In this document: piece after piece, positions 8,470-16,953 of the stretch
Layout: every line of letters starts with the position of its first letter
Numbering within the stretch: the stretch's first letter is position 1
Notes under the pieces: generated by a model
The model's input: the letters and a program-made list of their open reading frames with translations, nothing else
Database searches by the model: none
Told to the model about the DNA's origin: nothing
Position numbers and translations under genes: made by a program
From: Haloplanus ruber
GTDB lineage: Archaea; Halobacteriota; Halobacteria; Halobacteriales; Haloferacaceae
Length of the DNA: 64,000 nucleotides
Reading direction: 5' to 3'
Assembly (NCBI RefSeq): GCF_024494725.1
Contig: NZ_JANHDK010000003.1
Location: 62,001 to 126,000, forward strand

Positions 8470-8543
8470 ATGTTACCGTAGGAGCACAACCCCCGGTAAC
8501 ATCCGCGCCACCTGGTGACATCAATGTCAGATAACATATATGT
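8470..8543. promoter_or_regulatory. Cluster of inverted repeats between HxlR and DoxX genes (candidate operator)
   Basis: Three palindromic elements lie in 74 bp. ATGTTACC (8470-8477) is matched by GGTAACAT (8495-8502). TGACATCAATGTCA (8516-8529) is a perfect inverted repeat with a 2-bp spacer. ACATATATGT (8534-8543) is a perfect 10-bp palindrome that also looks like a TATA region for the DoxX transcript. All contain related ACAT/ATGT half-sites, as expected for repeated binding of a dimeric HxlR regulator. Confidence 0.6.
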
Positions 8544-8634
8544 CTATGCAGGGCGTGAAGTAGTGTACGATGATCTGTTCATCCACTACCGACGCACCGC
8601 TTCGGACGACTACCCCCGCCGGGGTGGTCGCCTA

Positions 8635-9051
8635 ATGGTCTTCGACACCGCCGGCGCGGGCGTGGCCTTTCTGCTCGCTCGCGTCCTCTTTGGCGCCGTC
8701 TTGGCGTTCACGGGCGTGAATCACTTCCTGGACGCCGAGGGGATGATTGGCTACGCACAGGCCAAGGGCATCCCCGCGGCGTCGCTGGGCGTTCCCTTCT
8801 CGGGTGGACTCCTGATCGCTGGTGGTCTGGGAATCGTCCTCGGCGTCTATCCGACGCTCGCGGCCGGCGCGCTTGCCGTCTTCCTCGCCGTCGCGACGCC
8901 GACGATGCACGACTTCTGGAACGCCCCCGAGGAGGAGTACCAGGGCGAGTTCAACAACTTCCTGAAAAACGTCGCGCTCCTCGGTGGTGCGCTTGCCTTC
9001 CTCGTGTTCGCCAGCGAAACGTGGCCCCTCGCGGTCAACGTTGGCCTCTAA
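8635..9051 (+). CDS. DoxX-family membrane protein
   Basis: The 138-aa integral membrane protein has four predicted helices and the DoxX-family opening RVLFGAVLAFTGVNHFLDAEGM, followed by an amphipathic AKGIPAASLGVP loop. The start was set at 8635; the longer frame would translate through the palindromic promoter region. Such proteins are linked in other prokaryotes to redox and thiol stress or quinone-related functions, but no reaction is proven here. Expression is probably controlled by the divergent HxlR regulator. Confidence 0.85.
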   Translation: MVFDTAGAGVAFLLARVLFGAVLAFTGVNHFLDAEGMIGYAQAKGIPAASLGVPFSGGLLIAGGLGIVLGVYPTLAAGALAVFLAVATPTMHDFWNAPEEEYQGEFNNFLKNVALLGGALAFLVFASETWPLAVNVGL

Positions 9052-9106
9052 GGCGGGTACTGCGCCGAGCCGAGTTTTTATCAGCGCCGATTTCCTGCGT
9101 TAGCGT

Positions 9107-10210
9107 ATGCACAGTGATCGGAAACGCCACGTCGTGTCAGGCCTACTCGCGGGACTGGTCGTCGCCGCACGACCTGTCGAAGCACACGTCGACTACGTCA
9201 CCGAGGAAGGCGGCGACAGTCCCACCGTCGTTGAGTTCCTGACCGCCGTCCTCTCGGACCCGCTTCACCTCCTGCTTCTCGGTGGTGGCGGCGTCGGCGT
9301 CGCCGTCGCGACGGCGGGGTGGCTCCGGTACGGCGACCACCTGCAGGACGTGACGGTCATTCGGCGGACGCTCCGCTCGTACCAGCCGTATCTCGGCTGG
9401 CTGTTGCGTCTCGCCATCGGCCTTCCGCTCATGGGCGCCGGCTTCGGCGGCTACTTTTTCTCTCCTGCCGTCCCCGTCGAGGCGCGCCTCGTCCAGATCA
9501 CACTCGCTTTTCTCCTCCTGTTCGGGTTCGCGACGCGGTTGGCGGCCGCCGCGGGCCTCGTTACTTACGCCGTCGGCCTGACGACGCACTTCCCGACGCT
9601 CCTGCTGGCCTCCGAGTACGTCGCCGGCTTCCTCGGCATTCTCGTCGTCGGCCCTGGCCAGCCGAGCGCGGACCTCCTCTTGCGTCGGGTGGTCCTCACC
9701 GACGGGACGTTCATGAGTCGGTTCCGGGAGACGACAACCGTCTCTGACCTCCTCACTAGGGCTGGCGTCGGGAAGTCCGCCGCACCCCTGCTCATTCGGG
9801 TCTTCCTCGGGTTCAACTTCGCCTTCCTCGGCGTGACCGAGAAGTGGCTCACCCCGGGCCGGGCGCTTCAGGTCGTCGATAAATACGACCTCACGGCGGT
9901 TCTCCCGGTTGCCCCGGAGATGTGGGTGTTCGGTGCCGGCCTCGGTGAACTCGCCGTCGGGCTCTGTATCCTCACCGGCACCTTCACGCGAAGTGCCGCG
10001 GGCGCCGGCTTCCTCATTCTCACGACCACGCTGTTTGGCCTCCCGGACGACCCGGTGCTCGCCCACGTCACCCTCTTCGGTCTCACCTCCGCGCTGTTGA
10101 TCACCGGGAGCGGTCCCGTCGCGCTCGACCGGTCGCTGATCCCGACACTCCGGGCGCGCTTCGGCCACTCCCCCTCGACCGACCCCGAGGTGACGACGCC
10201 AGCGGACTGA
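9107..10210 (+). CDS. Long DoxX-like membrane protein
   Basis: The 367-aa polytopic protein has a possible cleaved signal (to about residue 26, ending VEAHVDY) and about eight hydrophobic segments. The second half (about 225-345) has DoxX features: LLIRVFLGFNFAFLGVTEKWL followed by a GELAVGLCILTG segment. The first half looks like a diverged copy (LLRLAIGLPLMGAGFG), so this is probably an internal duplication. It lies 55 bp after the short DoxX gene on the same strand and may share regulation with it. Function unknown. Confidence 0.75.
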   Translation: MHSDRKRHVVSGLLAGLVVAARPVEAHVDYVTEEGGDSPTVVEFLTAVLSDPLHLLLLGGGGVGVAVATAGWLRYGDHLQDVTVIRRTLRSYQPYLGWLLRLAIGLPLMGAGFGGYFFSPAVPVEARLVQITLAFLLLFGFATRLAAAAGLVTYAVGLTTHFPTLLLASEYVAGFLGILVVGPGQPSADLLLRRVVLTDGTFMSRFRETTTVSDLLTRAGVGKSAAPLLIRVFLGFNFAFLGVTEKWLTPGRALQVVDKYDLTAVLPVAPEMWVFGAGLGELAVGLCILTGTFTRSAAGAGFLILTTTLFGLPDDPVLAHVTLFGLTSALLITGSGPVALDRSLIPTLRARFGHSPSTDPEVTTPAD

Positions 10211-10285
10211 TCGACCCCGTCGCCGCGCCCGCGGAACCCCGACGCGTCCAGCTAATTATCAGATATTGTATTGGGAGGGGTGGGG

Positions 10286-10295
10286 TTATTATTAC
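10286..10295 (+). promoter_or_regulatory. AT-rich promoter element for htr2-sop2
   Basis: TTATTATTAC lies 24-33 nt before the chosen ATG at 10319 in an otherwise GC-rich stretch. This supports the downstream start and a leaderless transducer-opsin mRNA. Confidence 0.5.
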
Positions 10296-10318
10296 CTATT
10301 CGTTACACGGTAGCAGGC

Positions 10319-12640
10319 ATGGGTACTCCCCTTTTAGACCGCATACGAGAGCGGTATGGGCTCAAGTTGGTAGCTGCCCTCCTTGCGGCACTGCTGCTGA
10401 CGGTTGCGGTCGGCGGTATCGTGAGTGCCGACGCGTCGGCACAACTACGTGAGGACGTGCAGCAACAGATGACGGATCGGACGGAACAGCGGTCGGCTCA
10501 GCTCGATGCGTGGCTCACGGGGCTGACGACACAGGCGCGGGTGGCCTCGGACCACCCCGCGCTCCGGAGCGACGACACGGCGGCAGTCGAGTCACAACTC
10601 GACGAACTGGCTAGCGAGGAACGCGCGCCGCCGGGCGTCGTGGCGGTCCACTACGTCGACGCCACGTCGGGTACCATCGTGGCGAGTTCCGACGACGCCC
10701 TCGACGGCGTCGACGCTCGCGCACAGGGTGCCCCGTTCGCACAGGAAAGCGTTTCCTTCGAGAGCGCCGACGACGTACTCGTTACCGATCCGTTCCGCCC
10801 CGATGTCGTCGATTTCACGACCGTCGCCGTCGCGACGCCGGTCGAGGGGCGCTCGGATCGACTCCTGGTTTACATGATCAACTTCGAGCAGCAGGTGGGT
10901 CAGTTCGCGACTGCCGACGACGGGACCGAGACGGTCGTCGTCGGTCAGAGCGGCACGATCATCGCCCACCCGGACACGACACTGATCGGCTCGAACGTCG
11001 ATGAGACGTCGACGTTCGTCCCCGACGGCGCCTTCGAGGGGTCGACCTTCGCGGAGACCGACGACCAGGCCGTCGCCGCCGCGCCGATGACGGCCGCCGA
11101 CTGGTCGGTCGTCGTCTCACAGCCGGCCGATGCCGCCTTCGCCGTTCAGCGTGGCGTCGTCTCCGGCATCGTCGGCCTCATTCTCGTCGCGGTCATCTCG
11201 CTTTCCCTGATCGGTGTCACCGTCGGGAGTCGCTCCTCGCTGTCGCTACGGCGGCTGGCGGACAAGGCCGAGGCGATGGCCGGCGGCGACCTCGACGTCG
11301 ACCTGACGACCGGTCGGACCGACGAAATCGGCCAGCTTTACTGGTCGTTCGACCAGATGCGTGACTCCCTCCGCGAGCGGATCGCCGAGGTCGAGGAAGC
11401 CCTCGACGAGGCCGAGGCGGCCCGCGCCGAAGCCGAGGCGGCCCGCGCCGAGGCGACCCGCACCAGCGAGCGTCTCGAACGCACCGCCGAGACCTACGGC
11501 GAGGTGATGCAGGACGTGGCCGACGGCGACCTCACCCGTCGGATCGACGTGAACGACTCCAACGAGGCGATGGCCACCATCGGTGTCGCCTTCAACGACA
11601 TGGTCTCGTCCATCGAATCGACGATCCACGAGGTGAAGACCTTCGGGGCGGAGGTCGCAAACGCCGCGGAAGCGGTCGACAGCAACGCCGCCGAGGTCAA
11701 GGCGGCGAGTGAGGAGGTCAACGAGTCGGTCGCCGAGATTGCCGACGGCGCGCGCACGCAGACCGAGAGCCTCCAGGATATGACCGGCGAGGTGAACGAC
11801 CTATCGGCCAGCGCCGAGGAGATTGCGGCCACCGTCGACACCGTCGCCGACACCTCCGAGCACGCCTCCGAGGCCGGCGCCGACGGCCGCGCCGCCGCCG
11901 AGGCTGCCGTCGAGGAACTCGACGGGATCGAAGAGACGACCGAAGCCACCCAGACGGAGGTCGAGGCGCTCAACGAGGAGATGGCCGAGATCGGCGAAAT
12001 CGTCGATGTCATCTCCGATATCGCCGAGCAGACGAATCTGCTCGCCCTGAACGCCTCCATCGAGGCCGCCCACGCCAACGGCGAGGCTGGCGACGCCGAC
12101 GGCTTCGCGGTCGTCGCGGACGAGGTGAAGAACCTCGCCGAGGAGACCAAAGAGTCCGCGAGCGAAATCGAGGCCCGGATCGAGTCGGTCCGCGACCGGA
12201 CCGAGGACGTCGTCTCCGGCACTCAGGAGACCGGACGGCGCGTCGCCGAGGGTGTCGACACCGTCGAGGGCGCCATCGACGCGCTCGAACAGATCGCCGA
12301 CTACGTCGAGGAGATCGACACCAGTATCCAGGGGATCGCCGACGCCACCGACGGGCAGGCCGACTCCACCGAGCGGGTCGTCGAGAGCCTCGACGAGGTG
12401 GCGGCGATCAGCAAGCAGACCGCGGAGGAGGCCACCGGCGTGACCGACACCGCCAGCCGGCAGGAGCGGACCCTCACCGAAGTCGACGACGCGGCCGACG
12501 AGTTGACCCGCCAGGCCGAGCGCCTGCGCGAGCAACTCGCCGACTTCGAGGTCGACAGCGCCGGTCCCGATCCGGCGACGGCCGGCGGGCGGTCGAGCGC
12601 GCTCGGTGACGGTGGCTACGAGGAGGGAGGGTACCAATGA
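10319..12640 (+). CDS. htr2: Sensory rhodopsin II transducer (methyl-accepting, Cache-containing)
   Basis: Membrane transducer that carries the sensory-rhodopsin signal to CheA/CheW. The 773-aa order is: TM1 (about 13-33), an extracellular double-Cache-like domain (about 34-275, ending in the typical ADWSVVVSQ strand), TM2 (about 280-302), HAMP (about 303-355), a helical linker with repeated EAEAARAEA, a second HAMP-like unit (about 395-440), and the coiled-coil signalling domain with tip DIAEQTNLLALNASIEAAH near residue 566 followed by FAVVADEVKNLAEETK. The start at 10319 (MGTPLLDRI) fits the promoter. It overlaps sop2 by ATGA. The large extracellular domain resembles the Halobacterium HtrII type, which also senses a chemical ligand, and not HtrI. 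Confidence 0.9.
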   Translation: MGTPLLDRIRERYGLKLVAALLAALLLTVAVGGIVSADASAQLREDVQQQMTDRTEQRSAQLDAWLTGLTTQARVASDHPALRSDDTAAVESQLDELASEERAPPGVVAVHYVDATSGTIVASSDDALDGVDARAQGAPFAQESVSFESADDVLVTDPFRPDVVDFTTVAVATPVEGRSDRLLVYMINFEQQVGQFATADDGTETVVVGQSGTIIAHPDTTLIGSNVDETSTFVPDGAFEGSTFAETDDQAVAAAPMTAADWSVVVSQPADAAFAVQRGVVSGIVGLILVAVISLSLIGVTVGSRSSLSLRRLADKAEAMAGGDLDVDLTTGRTDEIGQLYWSFDQMRDSLRERIAEVEEALDEAEAARAEAEAARAEATRTSERLERTAETYGEVMQDVADGDLTRRIDVNDSNEAMATIGVAFNDMVSSIESTIHEVKTFGAEVANAAEAVDSNAAEVKAASEEVNESVAEIADGARTQTESLQDMTGEVNDLSASAEEIAATVDTVADTSEHASEAGADGRAAAEAAVEELDGIEETTEATQTEVEALNEEMAEIGEIVDVISDIAEQTNLLALNASIEAAHANGEAGDADGFAVVADEVKNLAEETKESASEIEARIESVRDRTEDVVSGTQETGRRVAEGVDTVEGAIDALEQIADYVEEIDTSIQGIADATDGQADSTERVVESLDEVAAISKQTAEEATGVTDTASRQERTLTEVDDAADELTRQAERLREQLADFEVDSAGPDPATAGGRSSALGDGGYEEGGYQ

Positions 12641-13386
12641 TATCCACCATCACCACTTGGGCGGCCCTCGGTGCCATCGGCATGGCTCTCGGTACCCTCG
12701 CGCCGCTGTGGGGGCTCACCAACGACCCCGACCACCGTGAGCACTACCTCGTACTCGCCGGCGTCACCGGCGTCGCGGCCGTCGCCTACACCCTGATGTC
12801 GTTCCGTATCGGCGACATCGGTGTCTCCGGGCGGGTTGTCTCTATTCCCCGGTACGTGGACTGGCTGATCACGACCCCTCTCATCCTCCTCTTCCTGGCG
12901 ATGCTGGGGAATACCGGCCGCGGGTCGCTCGGCCGCCTGATCGTCGCCGACATCACTCTGCTCGTCCTCGGTGCCGTGGCAGTCGCCATTCCCGGCCCGA
13001 TCCGCTGGCTGGCCTTTGCCGGTGGGCTCGCCGCCTTCGGCGTGCTGGTGTACGAACTCTACGTGCGCATCCCGCGGTTGGCGTCGTTCACGAACGAGCG
13101 GACGCGCATCCTGTTTGTCACCCTCCGGAATCTGACCATCGCACTCTGGACGCTCTACCCGCTGGTCTGGGTGCTCGCACCCTCCGGGATCGGCCTGCTC
13201 ACTCGCGACATGACGATGCTGGTGATCGCCTACCTCGATCTGATCAGCAAGTCGGCGTTCGTCGTGCTGGCGGTCGACGGGATGGACGCCCTCTCCGAGA
13301 CTGGACGCGGAGCGACGACCCCCGACGCCGTCACGGTTGACGGCGGTGACGCCGCCACAGACGCGAGCACCGATCCCGCCGACTGA
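12637..13386 (+). CDS. sop2: Sensory rhodopsin II (phoborhodopsin opsin)
   Basis: Seven-helix retinal protein that triggers repellent phototaxis to blue-green light through Htr2. The 249-aa numbering coincides with Natronomonas SRII: Arg72, Asp75 (Schiff-base counter-ion, in RYVDW), Phe86 where proton pumps have the donor Asp, Tyr174, Tyr199, Asp201 and the retinal Lys205. Residue 204 is Ser instead of the Thr that signals through Tyr174 in NpSRII; a hydroxyl is kept. The C-terminal tail (about 222-249) is acidic and disordered. Lack of a donor carboxylate argues against a pump. The 4-bp overlap with the transducer gene secures pairing. Retinal supply is encoded at 50.9-52.7 kb. Confidence 0.93.
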   Translation: MISTITTWAALGAIGMALGTLAPLWGLTNDPDHREHYLVLAGVTGVAAVAYTLMSFRIGDIGVSGRVVSIPRYVDWLITTPLILLFLAMLGNTGRGSLGRLIVADITLLVLGAVAVAIPGPIRWLAFAGGLAAFGVLVYELYVRIPRLASFTNERTRILFVTLRNLTIALWTLYPLVWVLAPSGIGLLTRDMTMLVIAYLDLISKSAFVVLAVDGMDALSETGRGATTPDAVTVDGGDAATDASTDPAD

Positions 13387-13434
13387 CCACCGCCCGACTG
13401 GCAGGCAGTTGCGGCCTGCCACCGCCCTCCCGAC

Positions 13435-15321
13435 ATGACTTCCGAGTCGCCAATCTCCGTCCTCCACGTCGACGACGAATCAGCCGACACCGTCGCCACT
13501 CGCTTAGAGCGGGCCGACGCCCGAGTGTCCGTCCGGACAGCCGCCTCCACCGACGACGCGCTCGCCGCCCTCGATGCGGCGCCCACCCCACCGGTCGACT
13601 GTCTGGTGAGCGAGTACGACCTCGCCGAAACGAACGGTATCGCGTTACTCGACGCCGTCCGGGAGGACTATCCGGATCTACCGGTGATTCTCTACACCGA
13701 CGCAGGCGACGAGACGGTCGCTAGCGACGCCATCGCCGCCGGGGTGACCGACTACGTCCCGAAGCGGCACGGCCCCGATCACCTCGCCGACCGCCTCCGT
13801 GACGCGGTCGACGGGACGCGAACCGACGCCACCCCAGCCCTCGGTCACGACCCGGACGCCCAGTATCGCCGGCTCTTCGAGGACGCCCCGGTGATGTACG
13901 TCGTCGTCCACGAGGTGGACGGAGCGTCCGTCCTCGCGGACTGTAACGACCGGTTTCTCGACCGACTCGGCTACGACCCCGACGAGGTGCTCGGCCGGCC
14001 GATCTGGGAGCTCTACGCCGCGCCGCCGCTGCCCGACGCGGTCGAGGGGGTCGACCGGGGCCGCGAGGGCACCGTCGGACGCCGAGAGCGGACGCTGATC
14101 GCCGCGGACGGGAGCCACGTCGAGACGCTGTTTCGCGCCAGTCCCTGGGTGGGCGCCGACGGCGACGTCATCGGGACGCTGGGCCTCTACGTCGATCTCA
14201 CGGAGGCGAAACGGCGCGAGCGGACGCTCGACCGTCTCCACGACGTAACTCGCTCGCTCGTCCGCGCCGAGGGGCGAACCGAGGTGGCGGAAAGCATCAT
14301 CGACGCCGTGAGCGACGTGCTCGGCTACCCGCGGAATCTCGTCCGCCTCCTCGACGACGACGGGACCGAACTCCGGCCGGTCGCAATCACCGATGCGGCC
14401 GAGGCGGCGTTCGGCGAGCGGCCACGCTACGCGGTCGGCGAGGGAACGGCCGGGCGCTCCTTCGCCGCCGGCGAGACACGCGTCTACGACGACGTCCAAA
14501 CGGTCGACGACGGCTACGACCGGTCGGGGATCCGCGCGGCGATGTTCGTCCCCATCGGCGAGCACGGCGTGTTGTGCCTCGGGAGCGCCACAGTCGGCGC
14601 CTTCGACGACGTGGACGTCCACCTCGCGGAGGTGTTCGCCGCCAACGCCGACACGGCGCTGACGCTGCTCGACCGCACTCACGAACTCGAACGACAGAAC
14701 GAGCGACTGAGCGACTTCGCCAGCGTCGTCTCACACGACCTCCGCACACCGCTTTCGGTCGTCGACGGCTCGCTCGAACTCGCCCGCGAGCGGTACGGCG
14801 ACGACGCGGACCTCGCCCGCGCGGTGCGGTCGCTCGACCGCGCGTTCGACCTCATCGAGGAACTGTTGACGCTCGCCCGCGGCACCGATACGCTCTCGTT
14901 CGAAGCGCTCTCCCTCCGGGCGATGGTCGAGGCGTGTTGGGACCCGCTCACGACCGACGGCGCGACACTCGTCGTCGCCGACGACGCGACGATCCGCGCC
15001 GACGAGACGGCGCTCCGTCGCTTGCTCGAGAATCTCCTCAGGAACTGCGTCACCCACGGCGCTACCGACGGCGACGTGACCGTCACCGTCGGTCTTCTCG
15101 ACGGCGGCCGAGGCTTCTACGTCGCCGACGACGGGCCGGGCGTCGACGCCGACGTCGGCGACGCGGTCTTCAACGTGGGGTACACGACCGCCGACACGGG
15201 GACGGGGCTAGGCCTCGCCATCGTCAAACGGATCGCGGAGGAACACGGGTGGGCCGTCGGCCTCGGTGACGCCGACGGTGCGCGCTTCGAGATCGAGGGT
15301 GTCGATGTCGAGACGCCCTAG
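13435..15321 (+). CDS. Hybrid REC-PAS-GAF sensor histidine kinase
   Basis: The 628-aa soluble kinase has a receiver domain (about 8-125), PAS (about 143-262), GAF (about 270-410), HisKA with FASVVSHDLRTPL (His434) and HATPase with N-box LENLLRNC, G1 VADDGPGVD and G2 GTGLGLAIVK. In the receiver, the acidic pair Asp13-Asp14 and the YVPK lysine are kept, but the phospho-acceptor position is Glu60 (VSEYDL), so ordinary phosphorylation is unlikely. There is no membrane helix. It begins 48 bp after sop2 on the same strand, so it may be co-transcribed with the phototaxis receptor. Signal and partner are unknown. The stop shares CTAG with the convergent ferredoxin gene. Confidence 0.9.
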   Translation: MTSESPISVLHVDDESADTVATRLERADARVSVRTAASTDDALAALDAAPTPPVDCLVSEYDLAETNGIALLDAVREDYPDLPVILYTDAGDETVASDAIAAGVTDYVPKRHGPDHLADRLRDAVDGTRTDATPALGHDPDAQYRRLFEDAPVMYVVVHEVDGASVLADCNDRFLDRLGYDPDEVLGRPIWELYAAPPLPDAVEGVDRGREGTVGRRERTLIAADGSHVETLFRASPWVGADGDVIGTLGLYVDLTEAKRRERTLDRLHDVTRSLVRAEGRTEVAESIIDAVSDVLGYPRNLVRLLDDDGTELRPVAITDAAEAAFGERPRYAVGEGTAGRSFAAGETRVYDDVQTVDDGYDRSGIRAAMFVPIGEHGVLCLGSATVGAFDDVDVHLAEVFAANADTALTLLDRTHELERQNERLSDFASVVSHDLRTPLSVVDGSLELARERYGDDADLARAVRSLDRAFDLIEELLTLARGTDTLSFEALSLRAMVEACWDPLTTDGATLVVADDATIRADETALRRLLENLLRNCVTHGATDGDVTVTVGLLDGGRGFYVADDGPGVDADVGDAVFNVGYTTADTGTGLGLAIVKRIAEEHGWAVGLGDADGARFEIEGVDVETP

Positions 15322-15914
15322 GGCGCTTCGCCGGTCTCGATGGTGAAGTCGCCTTTCGGATAGGCCACACAGGTCAGGGTGTAGCCGTCGCCGAGTTCGT
15401 TGTCGTCGAGCATCTGCTGGTCGTCGTGGACGACGTAGTCCTCGGAGCTTCCGCCGGAGGTGATCTGCCCGGCACACGAGACACACTGCCCCTGCCGACA
15501 GGCGTAGGGCATGTCCCAACCGGCGTCTTCGCCGGCTTCGAGGACGGTCTCGTTTTCGGCCACCTCGATGGTGTCGCCCTCCTTGGCGTATTCGATCTCG
15601 AAGGTGTCAGCCTCGTCGTCGGGCACGTCCCACGGCCCGGACTCCTCGGCCGCCTCGCCGCCTTCGAGTTCGGCCCCCTCCTCCTCGCCCGCAACCGCGC
15701 CCGCCGCGACGGCCCCGCCGCCGCCGGCGCCGATGGCCCGGTTCATGGGTTCGGGGAAGTCGGTCTCGGGCACCGACTCGGCCCGCCGTTCGAGAACCTC
15801 CTGACTGATGTCGGTCGTGGGCGTCCACCCCGTCCCCTTCGCGAGGTGGAGGGCAACGGCCGTGAGCGTGAGGGCCGCGCCGATACCCAGTCCCACCATG
15901 TTTACCTCGACCAT
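15318..15914 (-). CDS. Membrane-anchored [2Fe-2S] ferredoxin
   Basis: Electron carrier of 198 aa. A short hydrophobic N-terminus (about 6-26) anchors it. Residues 60-100 are a Gly/Ala/Glu-rich flexible linker. The C-terminal plant-type ferredoxin fold (about 103-198) has the cluster ligands Cys139, Cys144, Cys147 and Cys182 in C-x4-C-x2-C...C spacing. It lacks the extra acidic insertion domain of the main soluble haloarchaeal ferredoxin and is therefore a distinct paralogue that probably serves a membrane redox partner. The partner is not evident from neighbouring genes. Confidence 0.9.
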   Translation of the reverse strand: MVEVNMVGLGIGAALTLTAVALHLAKGTGWTPTTDISQEVLERRAESVPETDFPEPMNRAIGAGGGGAVAAGAVAGEEEGAELEGGEAAEESGPWDVPDDEADTFEIEYAKEGDTIEVAENETVLEAGEDAGWDMPYACRQGQCVSCAGQITSGGSSEDYVVHDDQQMLDDNELGDGYTLTCVAYPKGDFTIETGEAP

Positions 15915-15972
15915 GGCTGGCGCTATGGATGCGGGGGTTAAGGGAATTGTGATCGGCGTCGCCCGCCGGGAC

Positions 15973-16869
15973 TCACTCCTCGCGTCGCGCGACCTCGTGG
16001 CGCCCGAACCCGTAGCGCAGGCGGTTGGCCAGGCGCCGCGAGAACCGATCCCGACGCGACGCGAACCGCTCGGTCAGCGCTTGCTGAATCAACGGGACCG
16101 GTACCTCCCGCTCAAGCGCCTCCCGAACCGTCCACGTCCCCGTCGACCCGCCGGCGACGTGGTCGGCCACGTCGCCCAGATCGCTGCCCTCCTCGCGGAA
16201 CGCCTCCTCGCAGAGTTCCAGTAGCCACGAGCGGATCACCGCGCCGTTGTTCCAGGTCCGCGCGACCGCCTCCAGATCCAGGTCGTAGCGCCCCTCGTGG
16301 AGCAACTCGAACCCTTCGCCGTAGGCCTGCATCAGCGCGTACTCGACGCCGTTGTGGACCATCTTCACGTAGTGGCCCGACCCCGCCGGCCCCATCCGGT
16401 CGTGGCCGTCCGGGCCGGTGGCGACGGCGTCGAAGACCGGCACGAGTTCCTCGTAGGCCCACTCCGGCCCGCCGATCATGAGCGAGAAGCCGAGTTCGGC
16501 GCCGGCGGGGCCGCCGCTCGTCCCGCAGTCGAGGTAGGCGGCGTCGGTCGCCTCCGCCCGCCGAGTCGAATCCTCGAAGTGGGAGTTGCCGCCGTCGACG
16601 ACCACGTCCGTCTCGGACAGCCCCGGTTCGAGTTCGTCGAGGGCGGCGTCCACGGGGTCGCCCGCGGGCACCATCAGCCAGATCCGTTTCTCGCTCCCTA
16701 GACGCTCCGCGAGGTCGGGGATCGAGTCGGCCGGCGTCGCCCCCTCGTCGGCCACACTCGCCACCGCCGCCTCGTCGATGTCGAACGCGACGACCTCGTG
16801 GCCGGCTGCGAGCACCCGCTCGACGACGATCTGTCCCATCCGTCCCAGCCCGATGACGCCCAGTTGCAT
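15973..16869 (-). CDS. gnd: 6-phosphogluconate dehydrogenase (decarboxylating, short type)
   Basis: Oxidises 6-phosphogluconate to ribulose 5-phosphate and CO2, the second oxidative step of the pentose phosphate pathway shown in Haloferax. The 298-aa chain has N-terminal Rossmann motif GVIGLGRMGQIVV, the substrate-binding DGGNSHFEDSTRR (about 88-100), CGTSGGPAGAELG and the catalytic KMVHNGVEYALMQAYGEGF (about 165-183). It belongs to the short GntZ-like class, which often prefers NAD+; cofactor preference is inferred. The start at 16869 (MQLGVIGLGRMG) begins directly with the first strand; the much longer open frame upstream is opposite the divergent aminopeptidase and is a shadow. Confidence 0.93.
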   Translation of the reverse strand: MQLGVIGLGRMGQIVVERVLAAGHEVVAFDIDEAAVASVADEGATPADSIPDLAERLGSEKRIWLMVPAGDPVDAALDELEPGLSETDVVVDGGNSHFEDSTRRAEATDAAYLDCGTSGGPAGAELGFSLMIGGPEWAYEELVPVFDAVATGPDGHDRMGPAGSGHYVKMVHNGVEYALMQAYGEGFELLHEGRYDLDLEAVARTWNNGAVIRSWLLELCEEAFREEGSDLGDVADHVAGGSTGTWTVREALEREVPVPLIQQALTERFASRRDRFSRRLANRLRYGFGRHEVARREE

Positions 16870-16953
16870 ATCCCTCCTTCCCACACGCCGGGAGGTAGTG
16901 GTTGCGGTCTCCTCCCTCGCTGCCCTTTTGCGCCCTCGCGGCCATCCTCTCTC

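Noticed and set aside
8515-8634. N-terminal extension of the short DoxX protein
   Set aside because: The added 40 residues are encoded by palindromic promoter DNA and do not resemble DoxX N-termini.
9143-10168. Minus-strand frame of 341 codons opposite the DoxX-like gene
   Set aside because: Highly charged, repetitive composition mirroring a hydrophobic sense protein; no start context and no homology pattern.
12637-13386. Proton or chloride pump identity for the opsin
   Set aside because: The donor position is Phe86, the gene overlaps a transducer, and Tyr199/Tyr174 signalling residues are present, so it is a sensory rhodopsin.
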